A stretch of 11,843 nt of DNA, taken from assembly GCA_018679695.1 (NCBI GenBank), contig JAHHKH010000189.1, forward strand, positions 1 through 11,843, given 5' to 3'. The notes beneath the pieces are model-generated. The model was not told where the DNA came from and ran no database searches. It saw only the letters and a list, made by a program, of their open reading frames with translations. Positions within the stretch are counted from its first letter, which is position 1; the number at the start of each line of letters is the position of its first letter. Position numbers and translations under genes: made by a program. This document shows, piece after piece, positions 1 through 7,226 of the stretch. This DNA comes from Maribacter sp. GTDB taxonomy: Bacteria; Bacteroidota; Bacteroidia; Flavobacteriales; Flavobacteriaceae.

Positions 1-84
1 AAACAGAAAGAAAAAATCGCAGAATTACAAAAAGAAATAGAAACGGACTTCCCGTTGTCTAAAATCAATAAAAAAAAACTTTAG
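1..84 (+). CDS. C-terminal end of an unidentified protein
   Basis: The first frame is open from the window edge to a TAG at 82-84. It gives 27 residues of a lysine- and glutamate-rich tail (it begins KQKEKIAELQKE and ends INKKKL) that looks helical and soluble. I do not recognise the family from so short a piece. Its stop shares one base with the GTG start of folA (TAGTG), so the two genes are probably co-transcribed and translationally coupled. The uninterrupted frame and the tight junction are the only evidence that it is real. Confidence 0.6.
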   Translation, partial: KQKEKIAELQKEIETDFPLSKINKKKL

Positions 85-578
85 TGCAAACAATAACCAT
101 GATAGCCGCGGTTGGCGAGAACAATGCTTTGGGCAAGGACAACGACTTGCTTTGGCATCTACCGGATGACTTCAAACGTTTTAAACAAATCACTACGGGT
201 CATACTATCATTATGGGTAGAAAGACTTTTGAGAGTTTCCCCAAACCCTTGCCTAAAAGAACACATATTATCATTACAAGGGATAAGAACTATAAAATTG
301 ACCATCCTGATTGTATTGTTACACATTCCTTGGAAGACGCTTTAAAACTTGCCTCAGGAGATGAAAACCCTTTTATAATCGGCGGCGGTGAAATCTATGC
401 CCAAGGCGAAAAATTCGCAGATAAGCTAGAGATTACAAGGGTTCATAATGATTTTGAGGCGGATACTTTTTTTCCGGAAGTTGATGAAACTGTTTGGAAA
501 TTGATTGCTTCTAAATATCATCCAAAGGATGATAGGCATAACTATGATTTTACATATTTGACCTACGTTAAAAAGTGA
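84..578 (+). CDS. folA: Dihydrofolate reductase
   Basis: Reduces 7,8-dihydrofolate to tetrahydrofolate with NADPH in the cytoplasm, supplying one-carbon carriers for thymidylate, purine and methionine synthesis. At 164 residues it has the usual length of chromosomal DHFR. Visible family features are the N-terminal strand with AAVGENNALGKDNDLLWHLP (residues 8-27), the acidic active-site residue D29 in LPDDFKRFK, the NADPH-binding stretch IIMGRKTFES (42-51), PLPKRTHIIIT (55-65) and IGGGEIY (99-105). The start is a GTG overlapping the previous stop. The next ATG (99-101) would leave only five residues fewer and keeps the motifs, but the GTG form has the more usual N-terminal length. The stop lies one base from the convergent murI stop, leaving no room for a terminator between them. 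Substrate and motifs are conventional; no sign of transfer. Confidence 0.96.
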   Translation: MQTITMIAAVGENNALGKDNDLLWHLPDDFKRFKQITTGHTIIMGRKTFESFPKPLPKRTHIIITRDKNYKIDHPDCIVTHSLEDALKLASGDENPFIIGGGEIYAQGEKFADKLEITRVHNDFEADTFFPEVDETVWKLIASKYHPKDDRHNYDFTYLTYVKK

Positions 579-579
579 T

Positions 580-1368
580 TCAGAAGTCCTGATAAGTTAT
601 TTTGACAGAGGAGCTGTTATTCTTTAAAAAACTTTTAAGAACCCTCACATCGGTATTCGTTATAAATTGATGTTTCCCTTTTTCCTTAGAACTTGTTATC
701 AATTTATTTCGTTCCAAAATTGCCTTTGTCTGTCTTGCTACGGCTTCCCCGGAATCGATGATTTTGACGTGCGCGGGAAGCAAATCCTCCAAAACAGGAA
801 TCAAATAGGGGTAATGGGTACAGCCCAGGACCAGATAATCGATACCTTCGGCCAACATTGGATCCAAATAAGTTATAAGCAGTTCTTTAGTCGTATTGGA
901 ATTGATTTTTCCCTCTTCGATAAGCGAAACCAAACCTTTACCAATTTGTTCAATGATCCTGATACCCTGGGCGTGGTTTTCCGAGGTGCTATGGAATAGA
1001 CTGCTTGAAAGGGTTCCTTTGGTAGCCAAAACACCAACGGTCTTTGATCTTGATTGCAATGCCGCAGGCTTGATTGCCGGTTCAATACCAATAAAAGGAA
1101 CATTATAATGACCTCTTAGGTAATCTATAGCGTTGGTCGTGGCTGTATTACAGGCCACCACAATGAGTTTGCAACCCTTGGCCAGTAAAAGTTCTGTATT
1201 CTTTATACTTAGTTGTATGATCTCATCTTTTGACTTTTCGCCGTAAGGCGCGTTCTTACTGTCGGCAAGATAGATACTATCCTCATTGGGTAATAAAACA
1301 TTGATTTCTTTCCATATGGAAGTACCTCCCACTCCAGAATCGAATATACCAATGGGACGCTTGTTCAT
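580..1368 (-). CDS. murI: Glutamate racemase
   Basis: Interconverts L- and D-glutamate, providing D-Glu for peptidoglycan stem peptides (added by MurD); cytoplasmic and cofactor-independent. The 262 residues match the family's usual size. The two catalytic cysteines are both present: C73 in VVACNTAT and C183 in LVLGCTHYPYL. The substrate-binding N terminus IGIFDSGVGGTSIW (residues 6-19, with D10 and S11) and NAPYG (39-43) are intact, as is DSGEAVA in the C-terminal half. The ATG start is 10 bases beyond the end of the phosphatase gene upstream, so the two are likely one transcript. An AAAGG just before the ATG may serve as a weak ribosome site. In many Bacteroidota murI sits next to OmpH/BamA envelope genes; that neighbourhood is not seen on this side. 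Confidence 0.97.
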   Translation of the reverse strand: MNKRPIGIFDSGVGGTSIWKEINVLLPNEDSIYLADSKNAPYGEKSKDEIIQLSIKNTELLLAKGCKLIVVACNTATTNAIDYLRGHYNVPFIGIEPAIKPAALQSRSKTVGVLATKGTLSSSLFHSTSENHAQGIRIIEQIGKGLVSLIEEGKINSNTTKELLITYLDPMLAEGIDYLVLGCTHYPYLIPVLEDLLPAHVKIIDSGEAVARQTKAILERNKLITSSKEKGKHQFITNTDVRVLKSFLKNNSSSVKITYQDF

Positions 1369-1378
1369 AAGCCTTTGG

Positions 1379-3061
1379 CTATTTTAAAACTTGGCTTATT
1401 GGTGTACCCGTTGAGCCGTTTGGGAAAGCAATACCCAATAAAGCCGATATGGTAGGAGCAATATCGGGTATCTCAGTCCGTTCAGTGGTACTTCCTTTTC
1501 GTATACCCTTTCCATAAAAAAGTAAAGGAACGTGGGTATCATAAATTTGTGGAGAACCGTGCGAAGAACCAGTAACTGAATAACTGATCGTACCGGGTTT
1601 CAAAACCATGAGGATATCACCAGAACGCTTCTGGTTAAACCCTTGCTGTAAAATATAGGGGATGCCTTCTGTATATTCATTTTGCCACATTTGCTCTGCG
1701 GTATATACCCTTTCAATGTCTCGGTAATTCAGTAGTTCTTGTGCAAGTTCTCTCTGAACATCCCCAATTCGCAAATCCAAATTATTGATTACATCATGAT
1801 CAAGAAACAGTTGATAATTGGAATTGCTCTTCACCAAATCAATTGTACCGTATTTGTATTCTAAAAATTCCTTGAATTTTGTAGCGAGTTCCCCACCTTC
1901 CATGTACCCTGCTGGGATTTTTTGATCTTTGAGATATGCAGGCACATGAATTGCACCATGATCAGCAGTTAAGAAAACCGTGTATTCCTTTTCGCCCACT
2001 TTTTTATCCAAAGCTTTGAACAGTCGGGCCAAATCCCTGTCCAATCTTACATAAGTATCTTGTACTTCCTTTGAATTCACTCCGTATTTGTGACCCACAT
2101 AATCCGTGCTTGAAAAACTCACTGCTAAAAAATCGGTTATGGTATCCGAACCTAAATTTTCACCATGCAAAGCGGCTATGGCAAAATCCGCGGTAATACT
2201 ATTCCCATAAGGCGTTGCTTTGATCAATTCATAGTTGCCGTTATTGTTCCATAATCCCGGAAGATCATGCGGAAAGGTTGGGGTGTCCTGTCCAACGAAC
2301 AAACCTTCATATTTATTATTATCAAAACCGCTTTCCAAATAAGTATTTATATCCTTTAATGTAGTCCAAGGCCTTTTATACTTTTCGGCGGCATCGGAAG
2401 CATTGAAATCACTTACCCACTTGGGTAACTCGTTCATATAAAAGGTACTAGTGATCCAATTGCCTTCATTCCCACCATAAAACCAATATGCCGCATTGGC
2501 AGTATGGCCACCAGGTAAAACCGCACCACGGTCCTTTAAGGCTATAGCTATGGTCTTACTGCGCATTTGATAATGCAACCTAAGTTGGTCGGTAACCGTT
2601 GTTACCATCATTCTATGCGGTGACATTTTGCCGGCATCAGTCATTGTACCCACCGAGTTGTAAGTTTCATCAGACGCACAATACACCTCTTTATCGGTTT
2701 CCTTGTCGTACCAATTATTCCCTATTACTCCATGGGTAGAAGGAGTGGTTCCGGTATAGACAGAAGTGTGCCCGGGACCTGTACTTGTTGGCGCATAATT
2801 AAAATGATTGTTTTTACAGTTATAGCCATCATTGACCAGCCTTTTGAAGCCATCATCCTCAAAATGGTTCCAGAAACGGGTTAGATAGTCATATCGCATT
2901 TGATCTACCACAATACCAACGACCAACTTGGGTGAGACTTTCAAATGATCCGTATTTTCAATCTTTTTTACATTTTTAGACTTTCTTTGAGCTGCGATTT
3001 CGAGGGGCACGCAGCTCAGGAATATTGCCAAAAAAAGGAGAGATAAACTTCTATTGTGCAT
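1379..3061 (-). CDS. Secreted PafA-type alkaline phosphatase (phosphate-irrepressible, alkaline phosphatase superfamily)
   Basis: A 560-residue enzyme of the alkaline phosphatase / nucleotide pyrophosphatase superfamily, closest by eye to flavobacterial PafA, which hydrolyses a broad range of phosphomonoesters outside the cytoplasm. An N-terminal signal peptide is clear (hydrophobic residues 5-20, likely cut after EIAA). Metal- and substrate-binding elements appear in order: D53 in VGIVVDQMRYDYL, threonine nucleophile T94 in PTSTGPGHTS, N115/N116 in GNNW, K176 and R178 in ALKDRGA (the PafA phosphate-clamping pair), STDYVGH, LTADHG, and a final histidine in SSHGSP. All expected active-site positions seem present, so it should be active and need two zinc ions. 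It precedes murI by a 9-base gap. A -7-like box lies upstream. The K/R pair argues for a monoesterase rather than a phosphodiesterase; assignment is by recalled motifs only. Confidence 0.92.
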   Translation of the reverse strand: MHNRSLSLLFLAIFLSCVPLEIAAQRKSKNVKKIENTDHLKVSPKLVVGIVVDQMRYDYLTRFWNHFEDDGFKRLVNDGYNCKNNHFNYAPTSTGPGHTSVYTGTTPSTHGVIGNNWYDKETDKEVYCASDETYNSVGTMTDAGKMSPHRMMVTTVTDQLRLHYQMRSKTIAIALKDRGAVLPGGHTANAAYWFYGGNEGNWITSTFYMNELPKWVSDFNASDAAEKYKRPWTTLKDINTYLESGFDNNKYEGLFVGQDTPTFPHDLPGLWNNNGNYELIKATPYGNSITADFAIAALHGENLGSDTITDFLAVSFSSTDYVGHKYGVNSKEVQDTYVRLDRDLARLFKALDKKVGEKEYTVFLTADHGAIHVPAYLKDQKIPAGYMEGGELATKFKEFLEYKYGTIDLVKSNSNYQLFLDHDVINNLDLRIGDVQRELAQELLNYRDIERVYTAEQMWQNEYTEGIPYILQQGFNQKRSGDILMVLKPGTISYSVTGSSHGSPQIYDTHVPLLFYGKGIRKGSTTERTEIPDIAPTISALLGIAFPNGSTGTPISQVLK

Positions 3062-3080
3062 GGGTATTGTATTGATGGTA

Positions 3081-3088
3081 CAAAAATA
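3081..3088 (-). promoter_or_regulatory. Candidate -7 element for the phosphatase-murI unit
   Basis: Read on the minus strand the bases are TATTTTTG, a full match to the Bacteroidota consensus TAnnTTTG, ending 19 bases before the phosphatase ATG. I see no clean TTG at the expected -33 position (a T-rich stretch lies there), so this is a half-supported promoter. It would give a leader of only about a dozen bases. Confidence 0.45.
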
Positions 3089-3141
3089 TAGAAATAAACC
3101 CTTAAAAGAATAAATGAGGGTTAAAAGACATTCATTATTGC

Positions 3142-3149
3142 TATTTTTA
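3142..3149 (+). promoter_or_regulatory. Weak candidate -7 element for mlaE-mlaF
   Basis: TATTTTTA differs from TAnnTTTG only in the last base. A TTA 18 bases further upstream (3121-3123) would have to stand in for the -33 TTG. The position, 24 bases before the mlaE ATG, is plausible, but in such A/T-rich sequence near matches are common. Confidence 0.25.
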
Positions 3150-3158
3150 CGATCGTAA
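3147..3158. promoter_or_regulatory. 12-base perfect palindrome upstream of mlaE, possible operator
   Basis: TTACGATCGTAA is its own reverse complement and lies 15 bases before the mlaE start, overlapping the end of the weak -7 candidate, where a repressor could block transcription start. A 12-base perfect palindrome is expected a few times in a window this size by chance, but only rarely within a 112-base spacer. No regulator is identified. Confidence 0.3.
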
Positions 3159-3173
3159 GTCGATTTATATTCT

Positions 3174-3911
3174 ATGAATTACCTAGCATCAATTGGCAGT
3201 TATGCTATTATGATAAAAGAGGTTTTTAGAAAACCTACCAAATGGAGCATAATGAAGTCATTGATCCTTAAAGAGATAGATGAACTCATCTTTGGTTCAA
3301 TGGGAATTCTCATATTCATTTCTTTCTTTATAGGAGGGGTTGTGGCCATACAAACCGCATTGAATATCACCAGCGAACTTATTCCTAAAAACTTGGTTGG
3401 ATTTGCGACAAGACAATCGATAATACTGGAATTCGCACCCACGTTCTGCTCTATTATCATGGCTGGTAAGGTAGGTTCATATATTACTAGTAGCATCGGC
3501 ACTATGCGGGTAACCGAACAGATCGATGCCTTGGAAGTTATGGGGGTAAACGCTTTGAATTACTTGGTTTTTCCAAAGATTATCGCACTAATACTCTATC
3601 CTTTCATTATAGCAATCTCAATGTACGTTGGGATTTTTGGTGGATGGTTTGCTGGCGTATTTGGAGGTTTTAGTACAAGTGCGGATTTTGTGGAAGGCGT
3701 TCAATTGGACTTTATACCGTTTCATGTCACGTATGCCTTTATAAAAACCTTGGTTTTTGCCTTTATTTTGGCGACTATACCGTCATTCCATGGGTTTTAC
3801 ATGAAAGGTGGGGCACTCGAAGTAGGTAAGGCGGCAACTACATCATTCGTATGGACTAGTGTCGTAATTATCATCCTGAATTATATTTTAACACAACTAT
3901 TACTGGGCTAA
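3174..3911 (+). CDS. mlaE: MlaE-type lipid ABC transporter permease
   Basis: Inner-membrane permease of the Mla / MCE phospholipid transport system, which moves lipids between inner and outer membrane and maintains outer-membrane asymmetry. The 245 residues fit the family (DUF140/MlaE). There are about five hydrophobic segments, roughly residues 43-65, 88-105, 132-160, 185-205 and 224-243. The family's diagnostic cytoplasmic loop is intact: AGKVGSYITSSIGTMRVTEQ followed by IDALEVMGVN (about residues 97-126). An amphipathic N-terminal segment precedes the first membrane span, as in MlaE. It overlaps the ATPase gene by one base. No MCE-domain (MlaD), MlaB or MlaC gene lies in the window. In Bacteroidota the MCE protein is often encoded elsewhere, which is my expectation here. 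Confidence 0.93.
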   Translation: MNYLASIGSYAIMIKEVFRKPTKWSIMKSLILKEIDELIFGSMGILIFISFFIGGVVAIQTALNITSELIPKNLVGFATRQSIILEFAPTFCSIIMAGKVGSYITSSIGTMRVTEQIDALEVMGVNALNYLVFPKIIALILYPFIIAISMYVGIFGGWFAGVFGGFSTSADFVEGVQLDFIPFHVTYAFIKTLVFAFILATIPSFHGFYMKGGALEVGKAATTSFVWTSVVIIILNYILTQLLLG

Positions 3912-4678
3912 TGATCGAGGTAAAGGACGTTTATAAATCTTTTGGTGATACGGCTATTTTAAAGGGCATTAGCACGGTATTTGATAAGGGAAAGACCAAT
4001 CTGGTCATTGGTCAAAGTGGATCTGGAAAGACGGTATTACTCAAATGTCTCTTGGGACTTTTTAGTCCGGATAAGGGTACTATAAGCCATGACGGGAAGA
4101 TTTACTCTCAATTATCACCAAAGGAACAACGCAATCTTCGTCAGGATATGGGCATGGTTTTTCAAGGAAGTGCATTATTTGATTCTATGACGGTGGAAGG
4201 GAATGTCATGTTTCCTTTGGAAATGTTCACCAAACAGTCACCCTCTGAAATGAAGGACCGTGCCGATTTTGTATTAAAAAGGGTAAATCTAATTGATGCA
4301 CATAAAAAATATCCTTCGGAGATTTCTGGAGGAATGCAAAAAAGGGTGGCAATTGCGAGGGCGATAGTTATGAACCCTACTTACTTGTTCTGTGATGAAC
4401 CTAATTCTGGACTTGACCCAAGAACAGCCATTATAATAGATAACTTGATACAGGAGATTACAAAGGAATACGACATAACTACAGTAGTAAATACACATGA
4501 CATGAATTCGGTCATGGAAATCGGGGAGAAAATCATTTTCCTGAAAAACGGTATAAAGGAATGGGAGGGCACAAAAGATGAAATCTTCAAAACCGACAAT
4601 GAGGCTGTTACCAGCTTTGTTTATTCCTCGGAACTGTTTAAAAAGGTAAGAAAATTGTATATTGAGGAGCGTGACTAA
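3911..4678 (+). CDS. mlaF: MlaF-type ABC transporter ATP-binding protein
   Basis: Cytoplasmic ATPase that pairs with the upstream MlaE permease to drive lipid transport. All ABC motifs are present in 255 residues: Walker A GQSGSGKT (34-41), Q-loop glutamine Q85 in MVFQGSALFD, signature SGGMQKR (139-145), Walker B YLFCDEP with catalytic E163, D-loop SGLD, and switch histidine H196 in NTHDM. The signature reads SGGMQ rather than LSGGQ, which is the form typical of MlaF/Mkl-type ATPases and supports the assignment over generic importers. TAATG links it to mlaE. Its TAA stop overlaps the stop of the convergent DUF389 gene by four bases in total, so transcripts from the two sides must run into each other or terminate inside a coding region. 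Confidence 0.95.
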   Translation: MIEVKDVYKSFGDTAILKGISTVFDKGKTNLVIGQSGSGKTVLLKCLLGLFSPDKGTISHDGKIYSQLSPKEQRNLRQDMGMVFQGSALFDSMTVEGNVMFPLEMFTKQSPSEMKDRADFVLKRVNLIDAHKKYPSEISGGMQKRVAIARAIVMNPTYLFCDEPNSGLDPRTAIIIDNLIQEITKEYDITTVVNTHDMNSVMEIGEKIIFLKNGIKEWEGTKDEIFKTDNEAVTSFVYSSELFKKVRKLYIEERD

Positions 4679-6141
4679 TCCTGGATTATCTCTTTAAGTT
4701 GTATTGTACTATCCTTTAATCTCAATTTTAACCATTGGTGTAACTTTTTGGTATCGGCCACGGTCTGGAATCTTTTGGCATCCCGTTTCCATCTTACTTC
4801 AAAAATAGGGACAGTATCCAATTTATCGAAGTCAGTCTGTATGGTTGGTGAAAAACCCAATGCCTCTAAATTCTCATAATTCGTTTTGGCCTCGGCACTG
4901 ATATCAGCAAAGGGAATTGACATTCTACCCAATTTTCCCAATTCCTGTTCCAACACTTTGATTCGTGCGTCTTTATCCAATAACTCGGTTTTTTGGGTTT
5001 CATATAGCTGATCAATGTACTTAAGTTGATCTATCTGTTCATTTTTCGATCCCTGAATGATTTGAAGTTCAGTATCCTTTAATCTTCTAAAGCTTTCATC
5101 CTCGTTCTTTTGTTTGTTCCAAGTTGCAATAACATTGTCAGGAATGGTTTCATTACCCATAAAAACCAATTCGATAAACGAATTTTCACCTTTATTGAAT
5201 TCAATATCCGTAAAATCCTCCATAAATCTACCTGAACCTTCAAATTGATAGGGAGCGATTTTTTCCTCAACGAAGTTTTGGGCTTGTTTCCTAAATAAGG
5301 ATTCCTGCAAGGCACCCCAAAAAGTAATCCCAGCCGGCACCATAACCAAAATTGCAAATATCGAAGCTACCCTTCCTATAAGTCTCCTCTTTTTGGAGTT
5401 TACATAACGTACCATTGGAAAACGCAACAACTTCAAAACCAAAAAAGTAGCCAAGGCAATAAAAATGGTGTTAATACTAAAGAGGTACATTGCCCCTGTT
5501 GCATAATCGTAGTTACCAATTGCCAAACCAAAGCCGACAGTGCATAAAGGTGGCATTAAGGCAGTTGCGATAGCGACACCAAAAATCACCGAGGCAATTG
5601 TTCCTTTTTTAGCACGTGCAATCACCAGGGCCAATCCTCCAAAAAAGGCAATTAGCACATCACGAATATCAGGGGCGGTTCGCGCTAAAAGTTCAGAAGA
5701 TTCATCCCTTAAAGGAAATATCGCAAAAAACAAATAGGCCGTCAAGACACTCAAAACGACCATGACAGCAAAATTCTTCAAAGATCTTCGCAGCGTATCA
5801 ACGTCATTAACCGCCAATGAAAGTCCTATACCCAATATAGGACCCATTAATGGGGAAATTAACATGGCCCCGATAACAACTGCAGTTGAATTGGCATTTA
5901 ACCCTACAGAAGCTATAAATATTGAACAGATTAAAATCCAAGAGGTATGGCCTTTGAATGGAATATCGGCAATGATCGCTTCTTTGGTAGCTTCTTGATC
6001 CGTATTTTTTCGAATATCCAAAAGTTCCGAAAGAAATCTTTTGGTACTCCCTAGCAGACCTTGAATATCTTTTTTTACCTCTTCACCACTATCGCCTTCA
6101 CTTAGTGGCATATTACTTTCCTTGTTTAGATTATTACCCAT
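4675..6141 (-). CDS. DUF389 (TIGR00341-type) membrane protein with coiled-coil C-terminal domain
   Basis: A 488-residue inner-membrane protein of unknown function. Residues 1-60 are a charged cytoplasmic-type leader. About seven hydrophobic segments follow between residues 66 and 270, containing the DUF389 hallmark stretches STAVVIGAMLISPLMGPILG (85-104), AFFGGLALVIARAKKG (165-180) and ATALMPPLCTVGFGLAIGNY (192-211). Residues 271-488 are soluble. About 340-405 is rich in K/E/Q with heptad-like hydrophobics (around IDQLYETQKTELLDKDARIK), predicted coiled coil, and the end resembles a small alpha/beta fold. It is the last gene of the SprT-manC-DUF389 unit, starting two bases after the manC stop. 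Some DUF389 proteins have been proposed as transporters or sensors; nothing here decides that. The second Met (MPLSEG) is an alternative start with little effect. Confidence 0.88.
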   Translation of the reverse strand: MGNNLNKESNMPLSEGDSGEEVKKDIQGLLGSTKRFLSELLDIRKNTDQEATKEAIIADIPFKGHTSWILICSIFIASVGLNANSTAVVIGAMLISPLMGPILGIGLSLAVNDVDTLRRSLKNFAVMVVLSVLTAYLFFAIFPLRDESSELLARTAPDIRDVLIAFFGGLALVIARAKKGTIASVIFGVAIATALMPPLCTVGFGLAIGNYDYATGAMYLFSINTIFIALATFLVLKLLRFPMVRYVNSKKRRLIGRVASIFAILVMVPAGITFWGALQESLFRKQAQNFVEEKIAPYQFEGSGRFMEDFTDIEFNKGENSFIELVFMGNETIPDNVIATWNKQKNEDESFRRLKDTELQIIQGSKNEQIDQLKYIDQLYETQKTELLDKDARIKVLEQELGKLGRMSIPFADISAEAKTNYENLEALGFSPTIQTDFDKLDTVPIFEVRWKRDAKRFQTVADTKKLHQWLKLRLKDSTIQLKEIIQD

Positions 6142-6143
6142 GA

Positions 6144-7223
6144 TTAAGCATACTTATTACCAAACTTGTTTTTTACCTTACCCAGTACTTGCTTTATGTC
6201 CTGTTCTTTTGATTTGGGATATATGAGCAAAACTTCTTCTTTATCCACAATAATATAATCATTCAACCCATCGACTACCACAATTTTATCCTTGGGTGAC
6301 CGTATCATATTCCCATGGGCATCCTGAGTGATTACCTTACTGTTTACAACGGCATTGTTATCGCCATCTTTGTTCAATTTATCATACAGGGAACCCCAGG
6401 TCCCCAAATCGTTCCAATCAAAAGTTGCCGGAAGTACGTAAATAGATTTGGCCTGTTCTAAGATAGCATAATCTATCGAAATATTTTCGGCCTTGGGATA
6501 GTTCTCCTTTATAAATGCCTGCTCATTTGGAGTGTTGTAATGGGGTATACCTGTTTCGAATAAACCATATTGTGTGGGTTGTAAATTTTTAAAGGCATTT
6601 ACGATGGTAGGTACGCCCCACATGAAAATCCCAGCGTTCCAAAGAAAATTTCCTTTGGCAAGGAAATCCTTTGCGGTATCATAGTTCGGTTTCTCACGAA
6701 ACTGCCGCACTTTTTTTAATGCTGAAGTATTCTCCTTTTCATATTCAATATAACCGAATCCTGTATTTGGGAAAGTAGGTTTTATACCCAAGGTACAAAG
6801 TACCTTTTCTTTTTCACACTTATCAAAACATAACTCAACATCCCTCGCAAAGGCTTCTTCATCTTCAATCCAATGATCACTTGGCGCTACGATCATAACT
6901 CCATTTGGATTCATTTTTTGGATTTTTAAAGCCGCATACAAAATACAAGGGGCTGTATTTCTCATGGCTGGTTCCAAAACCACTTGCTCCTGTTTTACCA
7001 TAGGTAATTGTTCCAAAACCAATTCATTATAACGTTCATTGGTAAGGATCAAAATATTCTGTGTCGGCACAAATTTATTAAGACGCTGAAAAGTTTTTTG
7101 TATCAGTGTCTGGCCTGTACCCAACATATCATGGAACTGTTTGGGGTTTTCGGTTGTGCTTATTGGCCAAAATCGGGATCCCACACCCCCAGCCATTAGT
7201 ACAGCATAATAATTCTTGTTCAT
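6144..7223 (-). CDS. manC: Mannose-1-phosphate guanylyltransferase (short, single-domain form)
   Basis: Makes GDP-mannose from mannose-1-phosphate and GTP, the donor for mannose and, via later steps, fucose in surface glycans and exopolysaccharide; cytoplasmic. The nucleotidyltransferase signature AGGVGSRFWP (residues 11-20) and PKQF (27-30) are intact. Later come LEPAMRNTAP, APSDHW (metal/nucleotide site), FPNTGFGYIEYE, FREKPN, FLWNAGIFMW and TFDWNDLGTW, all typical of this family. At 359 residues it lacks the C-terminal phosphomannose isomerase domain of bifunctional ManC/AlgA, which is the usual bacteroidotal form. It sits three bases after the SprT-like gene and two before DUF389 and must be co-transcribed with them. 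No glycan-synthesis genes adjoin it, so it probably serves the general GDP-mannose supply. Confidence 0.95.
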   Translation of the reverse strand: MNKNYYAVLMAGGVGSRFWPISTTENPKQFHDMLGTGQTLIQKTFQRLNKFVPTQNILILTNERYNELVLEQLPMVKQEQVVLEPAMRNTAPCILYAALKIQKMNPNGVMIVAPSDHWIEDEEAFARDVELCFDKCEKEKVLCTLGIKPTFPNTGFGYIEYEKENTSALKKVRQFREKPNYDTAKDFLAKGNFLWNAGIFMWGVPTIVNAFKNLQPTQYGLFETGIPHYNTPNEQAFIKENYPKAENISIDYAILEQAKSIYVLPATFDWNDLGTWGSLYDKLNKDGDNNAVVNSKVITQDAHGNMIRSPKDKIVVVDGLNDYIIVDKEEVLLIYPKSKEQDIKQVLGKVKNKFGNKYA

Positions 7224-7226
7224 GTT

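Noticed and set aside
112..345. Alternative-frame ORF inside folA
   Set aside because: It overlaps a clear DHFR with all motifs, and its translation shows no domain.
667..1108. Plus-strand ORFs opposite murI (667-999 and 896-1108)
   Set aside because: They are antisense to a fully motif-supported murI and have no recognisable composition or domain.
3001..3061. Lipobox in the PafA-like protein (FLSC near residue 17)
   Set aside because: The -3 position is Phe, which is unfavourable, and a better signal peptidase I site follows at EIAA.
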